The notes: generated by a model not told the origin, from the letters alone. Positions 12,761 to 24,011 are shown, counted from the first letter of the stretch. The stretch is 64,000 nucleotides of DNA from Icerya purchasi (GCA_039619475.1 CM077116.1:165929363-165993362), one strand, 5' to 3'. Program-made: numbers and translations.

Positions 12761-13320
12761 TATTGGGATTCCGTACATCATTATACGTGTACAGAATCTC
12801 AAAAATAATCAAACTGGCGCCAATAGCATTCGAGCCAATGGCACCACTTCAAACAGAGCTCGTACTATCAGGCTTTTCTAACAACATACACAAAAGGGAA
12901 AATGGAATTCACTTTATTCCGCTACGGGAATGCCTTTCTCCGGTTGGGAGATCTCTTTGCGGTTCACCACCACGTGTTCGTCAGGTAATCAACGCGTATA
13001 TTCTTCAAACTACGCAAAATTCGTTTATAAATGAGCACCAAACACGAACACAATTCACAATTGCGACCAGAATTGAAAAGAAATTAATGAAAAACCGCAA
13101 AGCAGCCCTATAAAACGGCACGGCAACAAAGTATATTGCAACACGGTGGTGGTTTCCGAACGACTAAAATACGAGCAACCTGCGACCCGTACAAAGGCCA
13201 CGCAGAACTTTCTAGAACCTAATCGCCTTGCCTGATTTTAGTGAGATTTTTACAATCTGCCATCAGCTCGATGTTACTCGACCCACAGCCCGGATGTGTG
13301 CTTTCGCCGTAGACACGCGT
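12761..13320. other. Unassigned segment with higher GC than its flanks
   Basis: A frame of 116 codons (12763-13113, plus) has no recognisable domain. Composition is more balanced than in the surroundings. It may be a decayed element next to the NR copy; nothing firmer can be said. Confidence 0.3.
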
Positions 13321-14324
13321 CACCAATGTCCGACCAAAGTTTTTCGGCCCAAAATATGAGTTTCGGTTCAAGTTCCGGTTTCAGCCAGATATTAGCCGAA
13401 CCTTCGGCTTTAACCGGAACTTCTGATTGTAATGCTGTATTAAGTTAAAGTTAGGTGGAAATAGCACATATTTAATGTTACAGGGAGACTTGTGGTACAA
13501 AAAAGAGCAGTCTATATAGCACGGATTACGATGAAATAAACATAATTTCTCCTTTGGACTGGGAACTTATAAAACACACAACAAATGTTTTAATCTTCCG
13601 ATAATGCATGTACTTCAATAATCATTCTACTAATAACATTGTTAAACACTGTAAATTACAGAAACCCGAGATGATAATGAAGGCGATGTAGTAACAAATG
13701 TGAAAAAATGATTGTTATATATTATATAAGATCATCCTTCACTGATTACTTCATCCGCGATTTAAGTGTTACACTCAACTGAGGTAGATATGTCATGAAA
13801 TAGCAAACTTTTTAAGGACACGGGAAATTGATAAAGCAGAAAAGATATATGAACTTTTTCTATAAAAATCTAATTTTAACATGAAAAAAGGAAGAAGAGA
13901 GTTTATGGAATATGCACGATAACTTTCTTGATCAAAAATAACGGATAATCTTCCCCACTGAGAAAACATTGGTAATTAAACAAATAATTCAACGACACAT
14001 TTCAGAGCGCCGGTTGCAAAAAAATACGAACCCTACCGGAACTCAAGTCCGTAACCAGCCGTCAGAAAAGCAACATTAAAATACCCATCTGCTCCACCTA
14101 CCAGTGTACCTAGTGATCTATTATTTCATGCTATTGGTCAGATTTACGCAGATAGTCAATCCAATCTGCTCGGTGAAAACGTTGAAAAACTGTTGTTTCT
14201 CAATTATAATGTTACATTAAATATAATTCGATAAGTTTTTATTTTTTTAATAAAAAAAAAATATATATTCTATAACACGGATATTCGAATTATATTTTTA
14301 AAAAAAATTAAAATTTAAACCAGG

Positions 14325-14590
14325 TAGCGCGCAGTAGCCTAGTGGTTAAGGCGCTTGGCTACCAAACCGGAGATGTCGTAGATGTTCGAGACTTGTTTGG
14401 TTCGGGAGCCAAGTCGCTCCTAGGTTTACTCAGAACCAAATAATTTGATACCAAAGAAATTTGAGAAAGTAAAGGTGGCGGAAAAAAAGGAATGGCCCCC
14501 CCAGTCTCACTACTATCATTGGGCTTAGTACACTGTGAACCATAACTTCAAAATGCTCAACGTCCTGTCAAGGATATGTTCGCTACTTAA
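14325..14590 (+). repeat. SINE family S1, near full length
   Basis: The tRNA-like head at 14325-14395 has a strong A box (TAGCCTAGTGG) and a weaker B box (ATGTTCGAGAC). The body matches the other S1 copies, including an AAATTTGAGAAAGTAAAGGTGG-type stretch and a GGGCTTAGTACACTGTGAAC motif. It ends with TCAAGGATATG, matching the CCTTATNAAGG tail motif of the sister copies. It was presumably transcribed by RNA polymerase III and moved by a LINE. Confidence 0.75.
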
Positions 14591-14613
14591 AGTTTAAACC
14601 GTAGCCAGCTATC

Positions 14614-14772
14614 GTGCCGTAGTTGCTTAGGCAGTAGTGTTTCGTTCAGATAGAATCGGGTTCGATTCTTACTGCCGCACATTAACACGAACTTTCAAAA
14701 AATTTCACTTGCGCTGGGTTAATGTCCGTAGTTGACGTGTCCCCATAAAAAAAGAAAAAAAAAAAAAACAAA
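14614..14772 (+). repeat. Second SINE type with A-rich tail
   Basis: A tRNA-like head at 14614-14680 carries an excellent B box (GGTTCGATTC) and a plausible A box about 35 bases upstream. A short body follows and ends in an A-rich tail at 14747-14772. It differs from S1 in head, body and tail, and sits about 25 bp downstream of an S1 copy. Confidence 0.65.
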
Positions 14773-15059
14773 ATTCAGTTTCGGTTCCAGCTGAAAATTT
14801 TGTTTCGGTCAGACACTACATATCACTTTGGGACCAGCAAATTATTTAAACAAAAAAAAAAAAAAAAGGTCTCGGTAACATGCAGACACCAACGCACTCT
14901 CTATCCAATGCGACTGTTCTTACGAACGTGCACGAGGATTTTTGATTTTGGACGGGGAAGCATCCTTGACAAGACCACACCGCGTCAACTAGAACAAGAA
15001 GATGATGTTCGAAGCGGTCGAAAATAATGATTTTACCGAAGAAATGATTTTGAGTACCA

Positions 15060-15735
15060 CCAACAGATAGTGCCAGATGTACCGAATCTGTATCAATATA
15101 TGAAGTGGAATTTAAAACGACCACAAAAATAACCTTTAAAAGATTCATAACTCATTGCCGGCTGACAATAACGTTTAAAAATAAAGTTCAAAATACAAAA
15201 CAAAGCCTAGGAGTTTTTTCGTAAAATAAAAGAATCATCGATGAAAAAAAAGAACTATTTAAATCCCCCTTTTAGGCAAAAAACAACAAAAACAAATGTA
15301 CATGTTACAGCTTAAGTGAAAAAGTTGAGCAAACCAAAATGCATCTCAAACAGGTGGAATGATTTATATCAAAAATGTAAAAAGCGCCAAAAGCTCGAAT
15401 ATTTATAATTTTTTTTTTTTTGTTTTTTTTTTGGGAGGGGGGCATATATCGATGGAAAGATCGTTGTTTATCTTGAACAAAATCACCTTTCATTTCCTTA
15501 AGGAAACTTTCGAAGTTGCCGAGATGTTCAAAAAAGCGCGAAAAATGTCATGCTCCCCTTTGCGGTGCGAATATTATAATTAAAGATTTTGACAAGGTTG
15601 AAAATATGCGAACTCTAGATTGGATCATCCAGGTTTCCCATTTAAAAAGTATGCTCGTGGAGCGCTGAAAACGCGTAAAAATTGGAAAAAATATTTTTTC
15701 CCAGGCACGATGTAAGGTCGCTATTTGAACTTTTG
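15060..15735 (+). repeat. NR noncoding repeat, copy B
   Basis: Contains the same ordered blocks as copy A: TTCAAAATACAAAACAAA, GAGCAAACCAAAATGCATCT, AGCGCCAAAAGC at the unit start near 15382, the GATCGTTGTTTATC block, GGAAACTTTCGAAGTTG, CCCCTTTGCGG and GACAAGGTTGAAAATATG. The unit start recurs near 15666, giving a unit of about 284 bp. A T-rich tract interrupts the unit at 15408-15431. Confidence 0.7.
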
Positions 15736-15764
15736 GGCACACCTACAGCGGACCTAAATCCAGA

Positions 15765-16490
15765 AATGATATGATAGAGGAGAATCAATTAGATATGGAC
15801 AAGATCAGATATTGATAGAATAAGAGAACTAAGGATCGGAACAATGACATCGACGTGAATGATTATAAATACTAATAAGAGTAGAACTAAGGCAGGAACC
15901 TTGAGGAAGACCGCGTGAAATAATTCTTTGGAGAAGAGAGGATAATAACACAATTTAGCGTTAAATTGATAATGAGAGAAGATAAATTCGTTGGGATGTT
16001 AATTGCTCTCATTCTATCTCGAACAGTAGGGAGGTGAACATTATGAAAAGCACACGGGAAACATCAATAAAAGTAGCTTATGTATACAGTTTATCGATGA
16101 AAGATTTGTAGATACGAGAGATAAAAAGACTAACGCAGTCAGCTGGACCCAATTCTGGACGGAAACCAAACATATTGGAAAGAAAAACGTTATTGTATTC
16201 GAACCACCAGACTAGGCGCTTGTTAAGTATGCCCGCAAATAATTTTCTTAAACACGATGCTAAAAAGATCGGACGAAGGGAGAAGACAGAAAAAAGTTAA
16301 ATATACAGAGAAAAGTTTGGGGAACTTGATCGGATAAATTTTTAAGGACAAGGAAGGGAATACCATTGAGCCCCGGAGTGAAGCTAAAAGATTTTTCAAG
16401 AATAGACTTTAATTCATTAATATTGAAGACAGCGGTAAGGAAATGGGAGTAAATTCCCTCCGATTGTTGATACTACTGCTCCTTGATAAG
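15765..16490 (-). pseudogene. Decayed LINE reverse transcriptase fragment
   Basis: Minus-strand frames give NKRLVWWFEYNNVFL followed by MFGFRPELGPADCV, then an FIDV stretch and GLPQGSCLSSTL. This parallels NRLVWWIENKKIF...MFGFRPGLGTLDC...GLAQGSILSPVL in the intact ORF2 at 17649-21422, so it is a relative of that I-type LINE. Stops and frameshifts break it, and the catalytic YADD box was not found. It lies about 1 kb from the intact element in the same orientation. Confidence 0.65.
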
Positions 16491-16920
16491 AACTAAACTA
16501 TATTTTATTATTCATGTTTAAAAGTTTTTCTTAACTATTCAGCAATGCACTTATATTGTAATAAGTATATAGCACAGGTTAAAAAAAAACAGTCTGTCAG
16601 TAATGGTTTTCTTTGTTTTTTTTTTTAAATGGAACTATAAGTGTGTTTTGGTAAGAAAACGATAATTCCAAGTATATCTAATAACATGTAAGATAATAGA
16701 TAAATGTTAGAAGACAAGCACGAGTGTACAGCGTAAACGAACAGAGACGCAAAAAGGTTAACCCGCAATTGTAAATAAAACAGAAATCCTATTTTAAACC
16801 ACTGCTCCATATTGCTTTGCAAATAAATAGGTTTTTATGACATATATTCAAGAGTTCCGCTAGAAAGAAAAAGACGAAGATGATTAATATTACTAATCGG
16901 TCAAGTTCTTCATTGGATAT

Positions 16921-17172
16921 ACTTTTTTTTTTTTTTTTTTTTTTACTTTCTAGTCAGCTACATTTTTTTTTTTTTTTTTTTTTTTTTTTATTTATGGCCT
17001 GGCGGCTAAGTAGCTTACCATTTGGCCACTTTCATATCAAAATAAGTTTAAATTATTCCACTTCTCTTCTCTTCTCCTCTTCTTTTTCTCTCTTTTTTTT
17101 TTCTTTTCTTTTCTTTTTTTTTTTTCTCTTTTTCTTTTCTTTTTTTCCCTTTTTTTTTTTTTTTTTTTTATA
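16921..17172. repeat. Homopyrimidine T/C-rich tract
   Basis: Long T runs (16922-16944, 16963-16989, 17150-17170) and a C/T-only stretch (about 17056-17170) occupy 250 bp. It lies just beyond the 3' side of the minus-strand LINE and would be A/G-rich on the LINE's sense strand, so it may include that element's expanded tail. Confidence 0.7.
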
Positions 17173-17648
17173 TGAATAAAGAAAAACGTATTGGAAAAAT
17201 GAGCAAATGAAAATCTAATGACAAGGACAATTCACCAGCCATCTATCCGGACCAACTGAGCAAGATAAATATATTTTTTTTTTGAATTTCCGGACAACTA
17301 TGGCCGTAAATGAATTAACATTACCCACAGCCTGTCTGCCTGGAATCATTTATCAATAACCTGACTGTTCTGGTCAGTACCCGGGAACTTGAAATTCCAG
17401 ACTCAACTGAACAGCCATAATATTTTGCTCGTTAGATTAAGATGGTACAAATTGCACCATATCTTCGTGGTCGGCGATGATCATATCTTCTGGTTGAATT
17501 CAATTAATATAGGACGCACTTGACAGAACTATTATTATAAATACTTGTGAATAGTAAGGATAAACAAACTCCGGGAGCGAAGGAAAAAATAAATAAATAA
17601 ATAAAAAAAAAAAAAATAAAAAATAAAATAGTCCTCCATACAAATAAG

Positions 17649-20600
17649 TTAAATAACAATCTTGTTTTGAAAAATAAACTTAAAAATCAAAAATTGAGCC
17701 TTCTCTCCGCATCCTAGCAAATGATGCAAGGAATACGGTGGATACCTTCCGAGGGATATCAATTTATTAAAAAAAGTATGTCTACTGCCTTCAAATTTCT
17801 CGCAATTAAACAAAAGATGATTTATGTCCTCCAAAAAGTTAACAGACGAATGGTTATTGCATTGTCGCTGGTTATCAGCATGCATAAAATTATGTGACAC
17901 ACGAGAATGCCCCATACGCAGTCTACACAATATAGTAACATATCTGCGGAGGAGATGAGGAGGCATTGAAATTGACACGTGGAGATACCATGGGTGTGTC
18001 GGAATAAAAGGTTGAACGATATTAAAGTATGAACCCTTCCTGGCCAATCGCCAATGCTTATTCCAGGATGTATAATGATTGCGGTTAATTACAGAATTTA
18101 AATCACCAGCTGGAATAAAAGGAAATTCAATGCCCATTGAAGGCGCATCCTTGGCGGCCCTATCGGCCACCTCATTTAGTTCTATCCCCGCATGACTTGG
18201 AACCCAACAAAACTCCACAACACCGCCCTGTAAAATGATAATCGAACATTTCTCTCTTATCTCCCAAACAGTGGGATGATAGTTGGGTTTAAAGAGGCAA
18301 TTTTGTAGCGCTAAAAGGGAGCTAAGGCTGTCGCTGCATATAACATATGTGCCCCTGCTACCAAGTACATTAAGTATATAGTCGCAGGCCTTGGCAATTG
18401 CCAACAGCTCGGCTGAGAAGATAGATGCCAAAGGTGGGAGTTTGAATTTTTGTACAGTAACTTCGTCAACAACAAAGGCAGCACCAACAGGATCGGAATT
18501 CCGACCGGATTTGGAGCCATCAGTGAAGATTTTGGAATATCCAGAAAATGCTGTCTCTAATGCGGTAGTAAGATCTGCTTCCCGACCGAAAAGAGTATTC
18601 TGATTATGTCTAATATTGTCAAATAATGTTGTATTAATGTTTAAGTTAATAAGGTTAATTTCGTATGGAATTCTGAAATATTTAGATGGATATTTAGGAA
18701 TTAGGGCCGGACAATATTTATAGTATTGAGGAATTCTGGCTGATAATAACGGTAGTTTAGAGGAAAGAAATCTCCAGTTATTACTAATACTATAAGTAAT
18801 ATTAAGCAGATGCGGATAACTATAATTACAGTACTTTAATAAAAACCTATCCGCCAACATATTTCTTCTTAACTGTAGTGGGGCAATCTTCGTCTCCGCT
18901 TCAAGACCCGCTACTGGAGCGGATCGAATATTTCCTGTTATAAGTCTAAGTCCGATATTCTGTAGAGTATCTAGTTTCCTAAGGTTCGATTTAGAGGCTG
19001 AGCCATAAAATATCGAGCCGTAATCAATTCTGGAAAGTATCAGTGATTTATATAACAAGGCTATAATTACAGGGTCGGATCCCCATGAAGCGTTTCCAAT
19101 AGCCTTCAGGGGGTTCAGTGTTTTCAAGATTTGACTTTGAAGTATTTGGATGTGACGAGCCCAAGTAAGCCTTGAATCCAAATACAATCCCAAGTACTTC
19201 ACATAAGATTTATGCGCGATATTAATCCCATTTATTTTTATCTTAATACATTCTGCGTTGTAGGGTCTTAATGTGAATATCACAACAGTGGACTTAGCAG
19301 GGGAAATTTCCAGTTTAATTTCCTGAAAGAATTTGCCACATAAGTAGACTGACTGATTGCTCTCTACTGTACATTCCTTTATCTCTTTATTTCTATTCAG
19401 TATGATAAAATCATCAGCATAGGAGAAAATTTGTGAGTTATGTGGCAACCGTATGCTGAAGACTGAATGTACATAGATATTAAACAAAACCGGGCTTAAA
19501 ATTGATCCCTGTGCCAAACCCGTGTAAGCAACTCTACCAACCATTTCCTTGGTGACCGGGTTCAAAAATTTAAGTTTTCTGTTGAGAAACAAGTTGCTGA
19601 TGTACTTAGCCAAAACTGTTGGAACTCCTATACTTACTAGCTGCTGATGTAATGTCAGAATACTAACATTATCAAATGCCCCCTTGATATCCAGAAAAAT
19701 GGCCGAAAGGAATTCCTTTCTCAAAAAAGAAGCATAGATTTCGTTCACTAAATGAGCAGTGCAATCTAACGTTCCAAGGCCCGGTCTAAATCCGAACATT
19801 CCGGCTGGGAAGATTTTTTTATTCTCTATCCACCAAACAAGCCTATTATTAATGACTATTTCGAATGTTTTTCTAACACAAGAAGCCAGTGAGATCGGTC
19901 TGTAAGACGTAGCTTCTAACGGAGATTTACCGGATTTTAAAATAGGAATTATTATGAATTGTGTCCATTCAAGAGGAGTGACTGAGTTGAATAACAATTC
20001 ATTAAATATGTGTACCAGAACGCTTTTCGCCTTGTTCCCTAAATTTTTCAGAATCGAATAAGTAATACCGTCTATCCCCGGCGAAGAATCTTTACCTTTA
20101 TTCTTTAATGCCAATCCTAGTTCCTCGACTGATATGGGATTGGACAGAATATGAGATTGTTGATAATTGTTTTCAAGCTCGATTCCATATACTTCCGAGA
20201 TGCAAGGAACATAACACGGGGCTACAGAGCAAGTAAATTGGTCGAACCAACAATCACTTTTTAGAGATGTGGAGTGGAAATTCTTATTCTTGAATCGTTT
20301 AGCTAAAGACCAGATAACTTTGAGCGGAGTGTTTCGATTAAACGATGAGCAAAATCTCCTCCAAGAGGCTCTTTTGGTGCTTTTGAGAAGTCTACGTGTT
20401 TCCGCATTAATCCTTTTATATTCAAGGTAAGCTTGCATCGTACCACTTCTTCGAAAAACGTTTAGTGCCTGATTCCGTTCTTTGATCTTTTCCCCGCATT
20501 CCCTGTTCCACCAGGGAGAAGCCGGTTTGTTACCTAAATATGGAGATGGTTTCGGAAAAGATTGATCCAAGGCAGAGCTTAACATTTTTAGAAAAAGATT

Positions 20601-21422
20601 ATACTGTCCCAATGGGGTAGTTTCCATCTGGATTTTACCTACCTCCTGTTCCATAATATTTCTAAATTTTCCCCAATCACCATCTAAGAGTTTCCAGCGC
20701 TTCCTTTGGTCGACTTCCTTGATTTCAGGGAATGATGAAGGATTTCTATGTGTGTTATTGATTTCAAATAATATGGGAAGATGGTCGCTACCAAGAGAAT
20801 CGGGAAATACTGACCATGAACAATCGAGATAAATATCGGGCGACACCATCGTCAAATCAACCGGATTCATAAACCGAGATGGATGAGGAATTTTAGTCGG
20901 TGTACCGTCATTTAAAAGGCACAGATTAGATTCAGAGAGAATTTCTATGACTGCTGCTCCCTTACTATCATTGCAATTGCAGCCCCACATCCTATTCAAA
21001 GCATTAAAATCTCCACTGAAAATTATAGGCCACGAACTTAAACTGGCAAGAGTAGCTGAAACAGATGTTGGATTGATAAGATGTCCCGGGGGAGAATAAT
21101 ATGATATAAAATAAAATGAAGAATTACAAACATTTACCCTGATGGAAACTGCATTAGATTCCGAATTGTTACTAAATGATTTTAAATTAGTTTGAATCAG
21201 ATCATGATCAATGTCATTTCTCACTAGTATGGCGACGCCGCCGTACCCGTCGGCTCTGTCATCACGATAACAGCTGTAATTTCTTAAGTGGAACTGTTTA
21301 TCGGGGGATAACCAAGTTTCACATAATAATATTATATCAAAGTTATTATTAAATACAAAAACCTCAAACTCGCACAAATTACACAAGATGCTACGGGCAT
21401 TCCATTGAACTACCCTAAGCAA
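17649..21422 (-). CDS. LINE ORF2: endonuclease - reverse transcriptase - RNase H polyprotein
   Basis: A 1257-residue protein that would nick the target, reverse-transcribe the element RNA at the nick and remove RNA with RNase H. The N-terminal endonuclease shows QWNAR (6-10), E35 in CETW, a GDFNAL block and SDH at 212-214. The RT shows RPISLASCVRKTFE, MFGFRPGLGTLD, FLDIKGAFD, GLAQGSILSPVLFNIY and the catalytic YADD at about 668-671. RNase H shows TDGS (D at about 968), SAELLAIAKA, CSDSLSSLLAL and VPSHAGIELNEVADRAA, so all four acidic/His positions are present. The C-terminus has a CRLRMGHSR motif and an INHLLFNC zinc-binding-like end. No stop or frameshift is seen, and length is normal for the group. 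It begins 321 bp after ORF1, so it probably needs reinitiation or a separate translation mechanism. Confidence 0.9.
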   Translation of the reverse strand: MLRVVQWNARSILCNLCEFEVFVFNNNFDIILLCETWLSPDKQFHLRNYSCYRDDRADGYGGVAILVRNDIDHDLIQTNLKSFSNNSESNAVSIRVNVCNSSFYFISYYSPPGHLINPTSVSATLASLSSWPIIFSGDFNALNRMWGCNCNDSKGAAVIEILSESNLCLLNDGTPTKIPHPSRFMNPVDLTMVSPDIYLDCSWSVFPDSLGSDHLPILFEINNTHRNPSSFPEIKEVDQRKRWKLLDGDWGKFRNIMEQEVGKIQMETTPLGQYNLFLKMLSSALDQSFPKPSPYLGNKPASPWWNRECGEKIKERNQALNVFRRSGTMQAYLEYKRINAETRRLLKSTKRASWRRFCSSFNRNTPLKVIWSLAKRFKNKNFHSTSLKSDCWFDQFTCSVAPCYVPCISEVYGIELENNYQQSHILSNPISVEELGLALKNKGKDSSPGIDGITYSILKNLGNKAKSVLVHIFNELLFNSVTPLEWTQFIIIPILKSGKSPLEATSYRPISLASCVRKTFEIVINNRLVWWIENKKIFPAGMFGFRPGLGTLDCTAHLVNEIYASFLRKEFLSAIFLDIKGAFDNVSILTLHQQLVSIGVPTVLAKYISNLFLNRKLKFLNPVTKEMVGRVAYTGLAQGSILSPVLFNIYVHSVFSIRLPHNSQIFSYADDFIILNRNKEIKECTVESNQSVYLCGKFFQEIKLEISPAKSTVVIFTLRPYNAECIKIKINGINIAHKSYVKYLGLYLDSRLTWARHIQILQSQILKTLNPLKAIGNASWGSDPVIIALLYKSLILSRIDYGSIFYGSASKSNLRKLDTLQNIGLRLITGNIRSAPVAGLEAETKIAPLQLRRNMLADRFLLKYCNYSYPHLLNITYSISNNWRFLSSKLPLLSARIPQYYKYCPALIPKYPSKYFRIPYEINLINLNINTTLFDNIRHNQNTLFGREADLTTALETAFSGYSKIFTDGSKSGRNSDPVGAAFVVDEVTVQKFKLPPLASIFSAELLAIAKACDYILNVLGSRGTYVICSDSLSSLLALQNCLFKPNYHPTVWEIREKCSIIILQGGVVEFCWVPSHAGIELNEVADRAAKDAPSMGIEFPFIPAGDLNSVINRNHYTSWNKHWRLARKGSYFNIVQPFIPTHPWYLHVSISMPPHLLRRYVTILCRLRMGHSRVSHNFMHADNQRQCNNHSSVNFLEDINHLLFNCEKFEGSRHTFFNKLISLGRYPPYSLHHLLGCGEKAQFLIFKFIFQNKIVI

Positions 21423-21743
21423 TGTGGAATAAGGAAGAATAAAAATAGAATAGAATTAAAAAAGGTTAGGTTCGAGGCTGATTAGTGTATTCAATTACCA
21501 TAAGTAGCTATTTTACTAAACTTAAATGAATATCCCAGTTATTTTATCTTGTAGGAAAAAATCTATTTAAATAATACTAATTAATTATGGTATAATACTG
21601 TGAATGAACGGAATTTAAAATTATTATAATTTAAAATTAGTTGTATTATCACGATAATTATGAATGTTTATTATATAACTAATGGAAAAATAGAATAAAA
21701 TAAAATAAAATTCCCATTATACAATATTAACGGTATATAATAT

Positions 21744-23240
21744 TTACTTTTTATTAGAGATCATAGGATTTTTCCGAATACTCTGTTTATTACCCTTCGG
21801 GTCTACGATATTGCTTTTAATCGAACTAGTTTTAGATCCAGACGGACCTGGTTTGATCGTTTTATCTAGATCAGATTTCTCCATTATTTTAACAGTTTGG
21901 CTTTTCGGAATTGTTACCCTTGCCGTATTCGTTCTTTTCGTTGCTTTCCCGTCTTCATCAGAAGAGAAGAATGAAACAGACCGTTTTAAATTTGAGTCTA
22001 CTAATTGATTGGAATCGTGAAATCCTGTGCGTTTAGAAATCGGTTTTGGCTTAAAGACAGGGACGCCTGCTGGATGATCCTGTGTAGGCTGATCATGAAC
22101 AAGAGCGGGGAAGCTGTCATCATGCGGCAGCAATGAAAATCTATTATAACTTAATTTATTAGAATAAAGATGTTGCTGTTTATACGTTTGGGGTATTTCA
22201 ATAGCTGCTTCATGATAACCTAGATTGTGATTGGCCATTAATTCGTTAATTAAAGATTGTCGCTTTTTTTCGGGGCAATTATTATCCGACGATTTGTGAC
22301 TACTTCTGCAATGAACGCATGATACAAATTCATTTTTGCACGTATCTGCCGTATGATCATTCTCACCGCATTTATCACATCTGGCACTTCCTTTACATTG
22401 ATTTGCCACGTGACCATATCGTAGACAACGGAAACATTGCCGAATTCTTCTGACGAAAGGGTCACACTGAAATCTAACGTGCCAAAGAAACACATAAGAA
22501 GGAAGGTTTTGTCCTTCGAAGGAAACAAGTACAGAGGTACTGGGGACATAACTTATCTCACCTTTAGAGAAGCATTTTCTATTTAAACGTTTGATATTAT
22601 TAACAATGAACGGATCGCAATTTATCATTTCGATCAGCTGGTCTTCAGAATAATCTAAATCTACACCCTTAATAACGCCCACCCGTGAGATGAGATACGA
22701 GGGGATATATGCCTTGTATCCATTATTTATAAAGAGAGAGCTATTCACCATTTCATTAGCTGTGATATAAGAAGAGAGTTGTACTATTACTCTATTACGG
22801 CTTACTTTTTTTATTTCGATTATGTTTTTATAAAAAGGCTGTTTTCTTATTAATTCAGCTATTTTTAATGCACTAATCGATGTTCTGACATTACTATCCG
22901 AATTTATTTTTTCTATAAAAACTTTATAATTGTCATTACTGAAATTGCTCGGGGAATAATTATTTTTATTTTCTGAGAAAACTGCTGCTCTTGTTTCAGC
23001 GTTAGAATTATCATTAACGTTATTTTTGTCTTTATCGGGATTGCTAGAGTTAGAACTATCACAGCTGTTAGAATTGTTACCTGTTTCGAAAATTGAATTA
23101 GCAATAGAAACATCTTTGTTTGTTATATCAGGCTTATCAGTATAATTACGATTACTCGAGATAACAGAGAAACTTGAATTATCATCTATGACCATTATAT
23201 CATCCGGCGGCCGGTCTGTACCGGCCCCCTCCTCAGACAT
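21744..23240 (-). CDS. LINE ORF1: gag-like RNA-binding protein with zinc knuckles
   Basis: A 498-residue protein expected to bind element RNA and form the ribonucleoprotein needed for retrotransposition. The first 110 residues are acidic and N/S-rich. The middle (about 110-260) resembles the folded domain that precedes the knuckles in I and Jockey ORF1 proteins. Three Cys-rich knuckles follow at about 267-325: CFRCLRYGHVANQC, CDKCGENDHTADTC and CVHCRSSHKSSDNNC. The C-terminal third is basic and S/K-rich and probably disordered. The ATG chosen is the first in frame and is followed directly by the acidic N-terminus. The frame is uninterrupted. Confidence 0.85.
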   Translation of the reverse strand: MSEEGAGTDRPPDDIMVIDDNSSFSVISSNRNYTDKPDITNKDVSIANSIFETGNNSNSCDSSNSSNPDKDKNNVNDNSNAETRAAVFSENKNNYSPSNFSNDNYKVFIEKINSDSNVRTSISALKIAELIRKQPFYKNIIEIKKVSRNRVIVQLSSYITANEMVNSSLFINNGYKAYIPSYLISRVGVIKGVDLDYSEDQLIEMINCDPFIVNNIKRLNRKCFSKGEISYVPSTSVLVSFEGQNLPSYVFLWHVRFQCDPFVRRIRQCFRCLRYGHVANQCKGSARCDKCGENDHTADTCKNEFVSCVHCRSSHKSSDNNCPEKKRQSLINELMANHNLGYHEAAIEIPQTYKQQHLYSNKLSYNRFSLLPHDDSFPALVHDQPTQDHPAGVPVFKPKPISKRTGFHDSNQLVDSNLKRSVSFFSSDEDGKATKRTNTARVTIPKSQTVKIMEKSDLDKTIKPGPSGSKTSSIKSNIVDPKGNKQSIRKNPMISNKK

Positions 23241-24011
23241 CGTTAAGATAAAATAAACAATATATCGGTGTTATACCAGGCACCGGGATTAAATTTGAAA
23301 GTTGAGTGTGTGTGTATGCGTGTGAAGATGCGTGTAAATGTAAATGTAGTTCCGTATGTGTAGGCTTAAGTTAAATACTTTAGGAATTATTCGAAGACAA
23401 CGAACAACGCACTAAACGAACGCGACCAAACACCTCCGAATTACTCACGTTATTCAAAGTCATATTCCCCAGCTACATTTGAAACAGCTCTAATCATTTA
23501 AAACGTAACTTAAATGGACTAAATTTGGTTCTTTATCTTTTTCTTCCATTCGTATTTAGCAAGTTTATTTATATGTTCTTTGAAGTTTCTTTATTATCCG
23601 CATTTTTGATTAGTAGAGGAGGGGGAGGCACGTTGTTACAAGGGCAAGTAGTTACACGCATTTTTACCGGGATTTAGAACTCTCTAGTGCATAGTATTGG
23701 ACTCATTTGATTCCTTATAACATCGTGCATTACATAAGAACGACCAATGACCTGCTGAGCGGCGTGCTGACAGGTTGTGGGCATGTATCTCAATTTCAGC
23801 CAAGTAAGTAAAAAACTCCTTTATGAAATCTTTGATTTCCGATGTTGTTTTTTTTTATATTCACAACTTTTTAATGCTCGAACTTTCTTAATATATCTAC
23901 TTTTAATTTTCAATATTGTTTTTTTCTGCCAGCGATATCCATTAATGGTGACTTCGACTTATTTATTTGAAAAATCATGCTATGGGACACGTGGGTACAA
24001 ATTTTTGGGGT

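Larger units (their letters stand above)
17276..23440 (-). mobile_element. Full-length non-LTR retrotransposon, I-type, two intact ORFs
   Basis: A LINE reads on the minus strand in the order 5' UTR (23241 to about 23440), ORF1 (23240-21744), a 321-bp spacer, ORF2 (21422-17649) and 3' UTR. Both frames are open end to end, unlike every other element here. An RNase H domain after the RT and an apurinic-type endonuclease before it place it with the I/Nimb/LOA-like group. The 3' end is uncertain: it could be the short A-run complementary to 17276-17284 or the long tract at 17150-17170. The 5' boundary is estimated, and no target duplication was found by eye. Confidence 0.8.

Noticed and set aside
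16880..17179. 99-codon F/S-rich frame
   Set aside because: Translation of a T/C-rich simple-sequence tract.
18391..18603. Plus-strand frames opposite the LINE ORF2
   Set aside because: Shadows of the antisense coding frame.
22250..22549. 99-codon frame overlapping LINE ORF1
   Set aside because: Alternative frame of ORF1 without its zinc-knuckle pattern.
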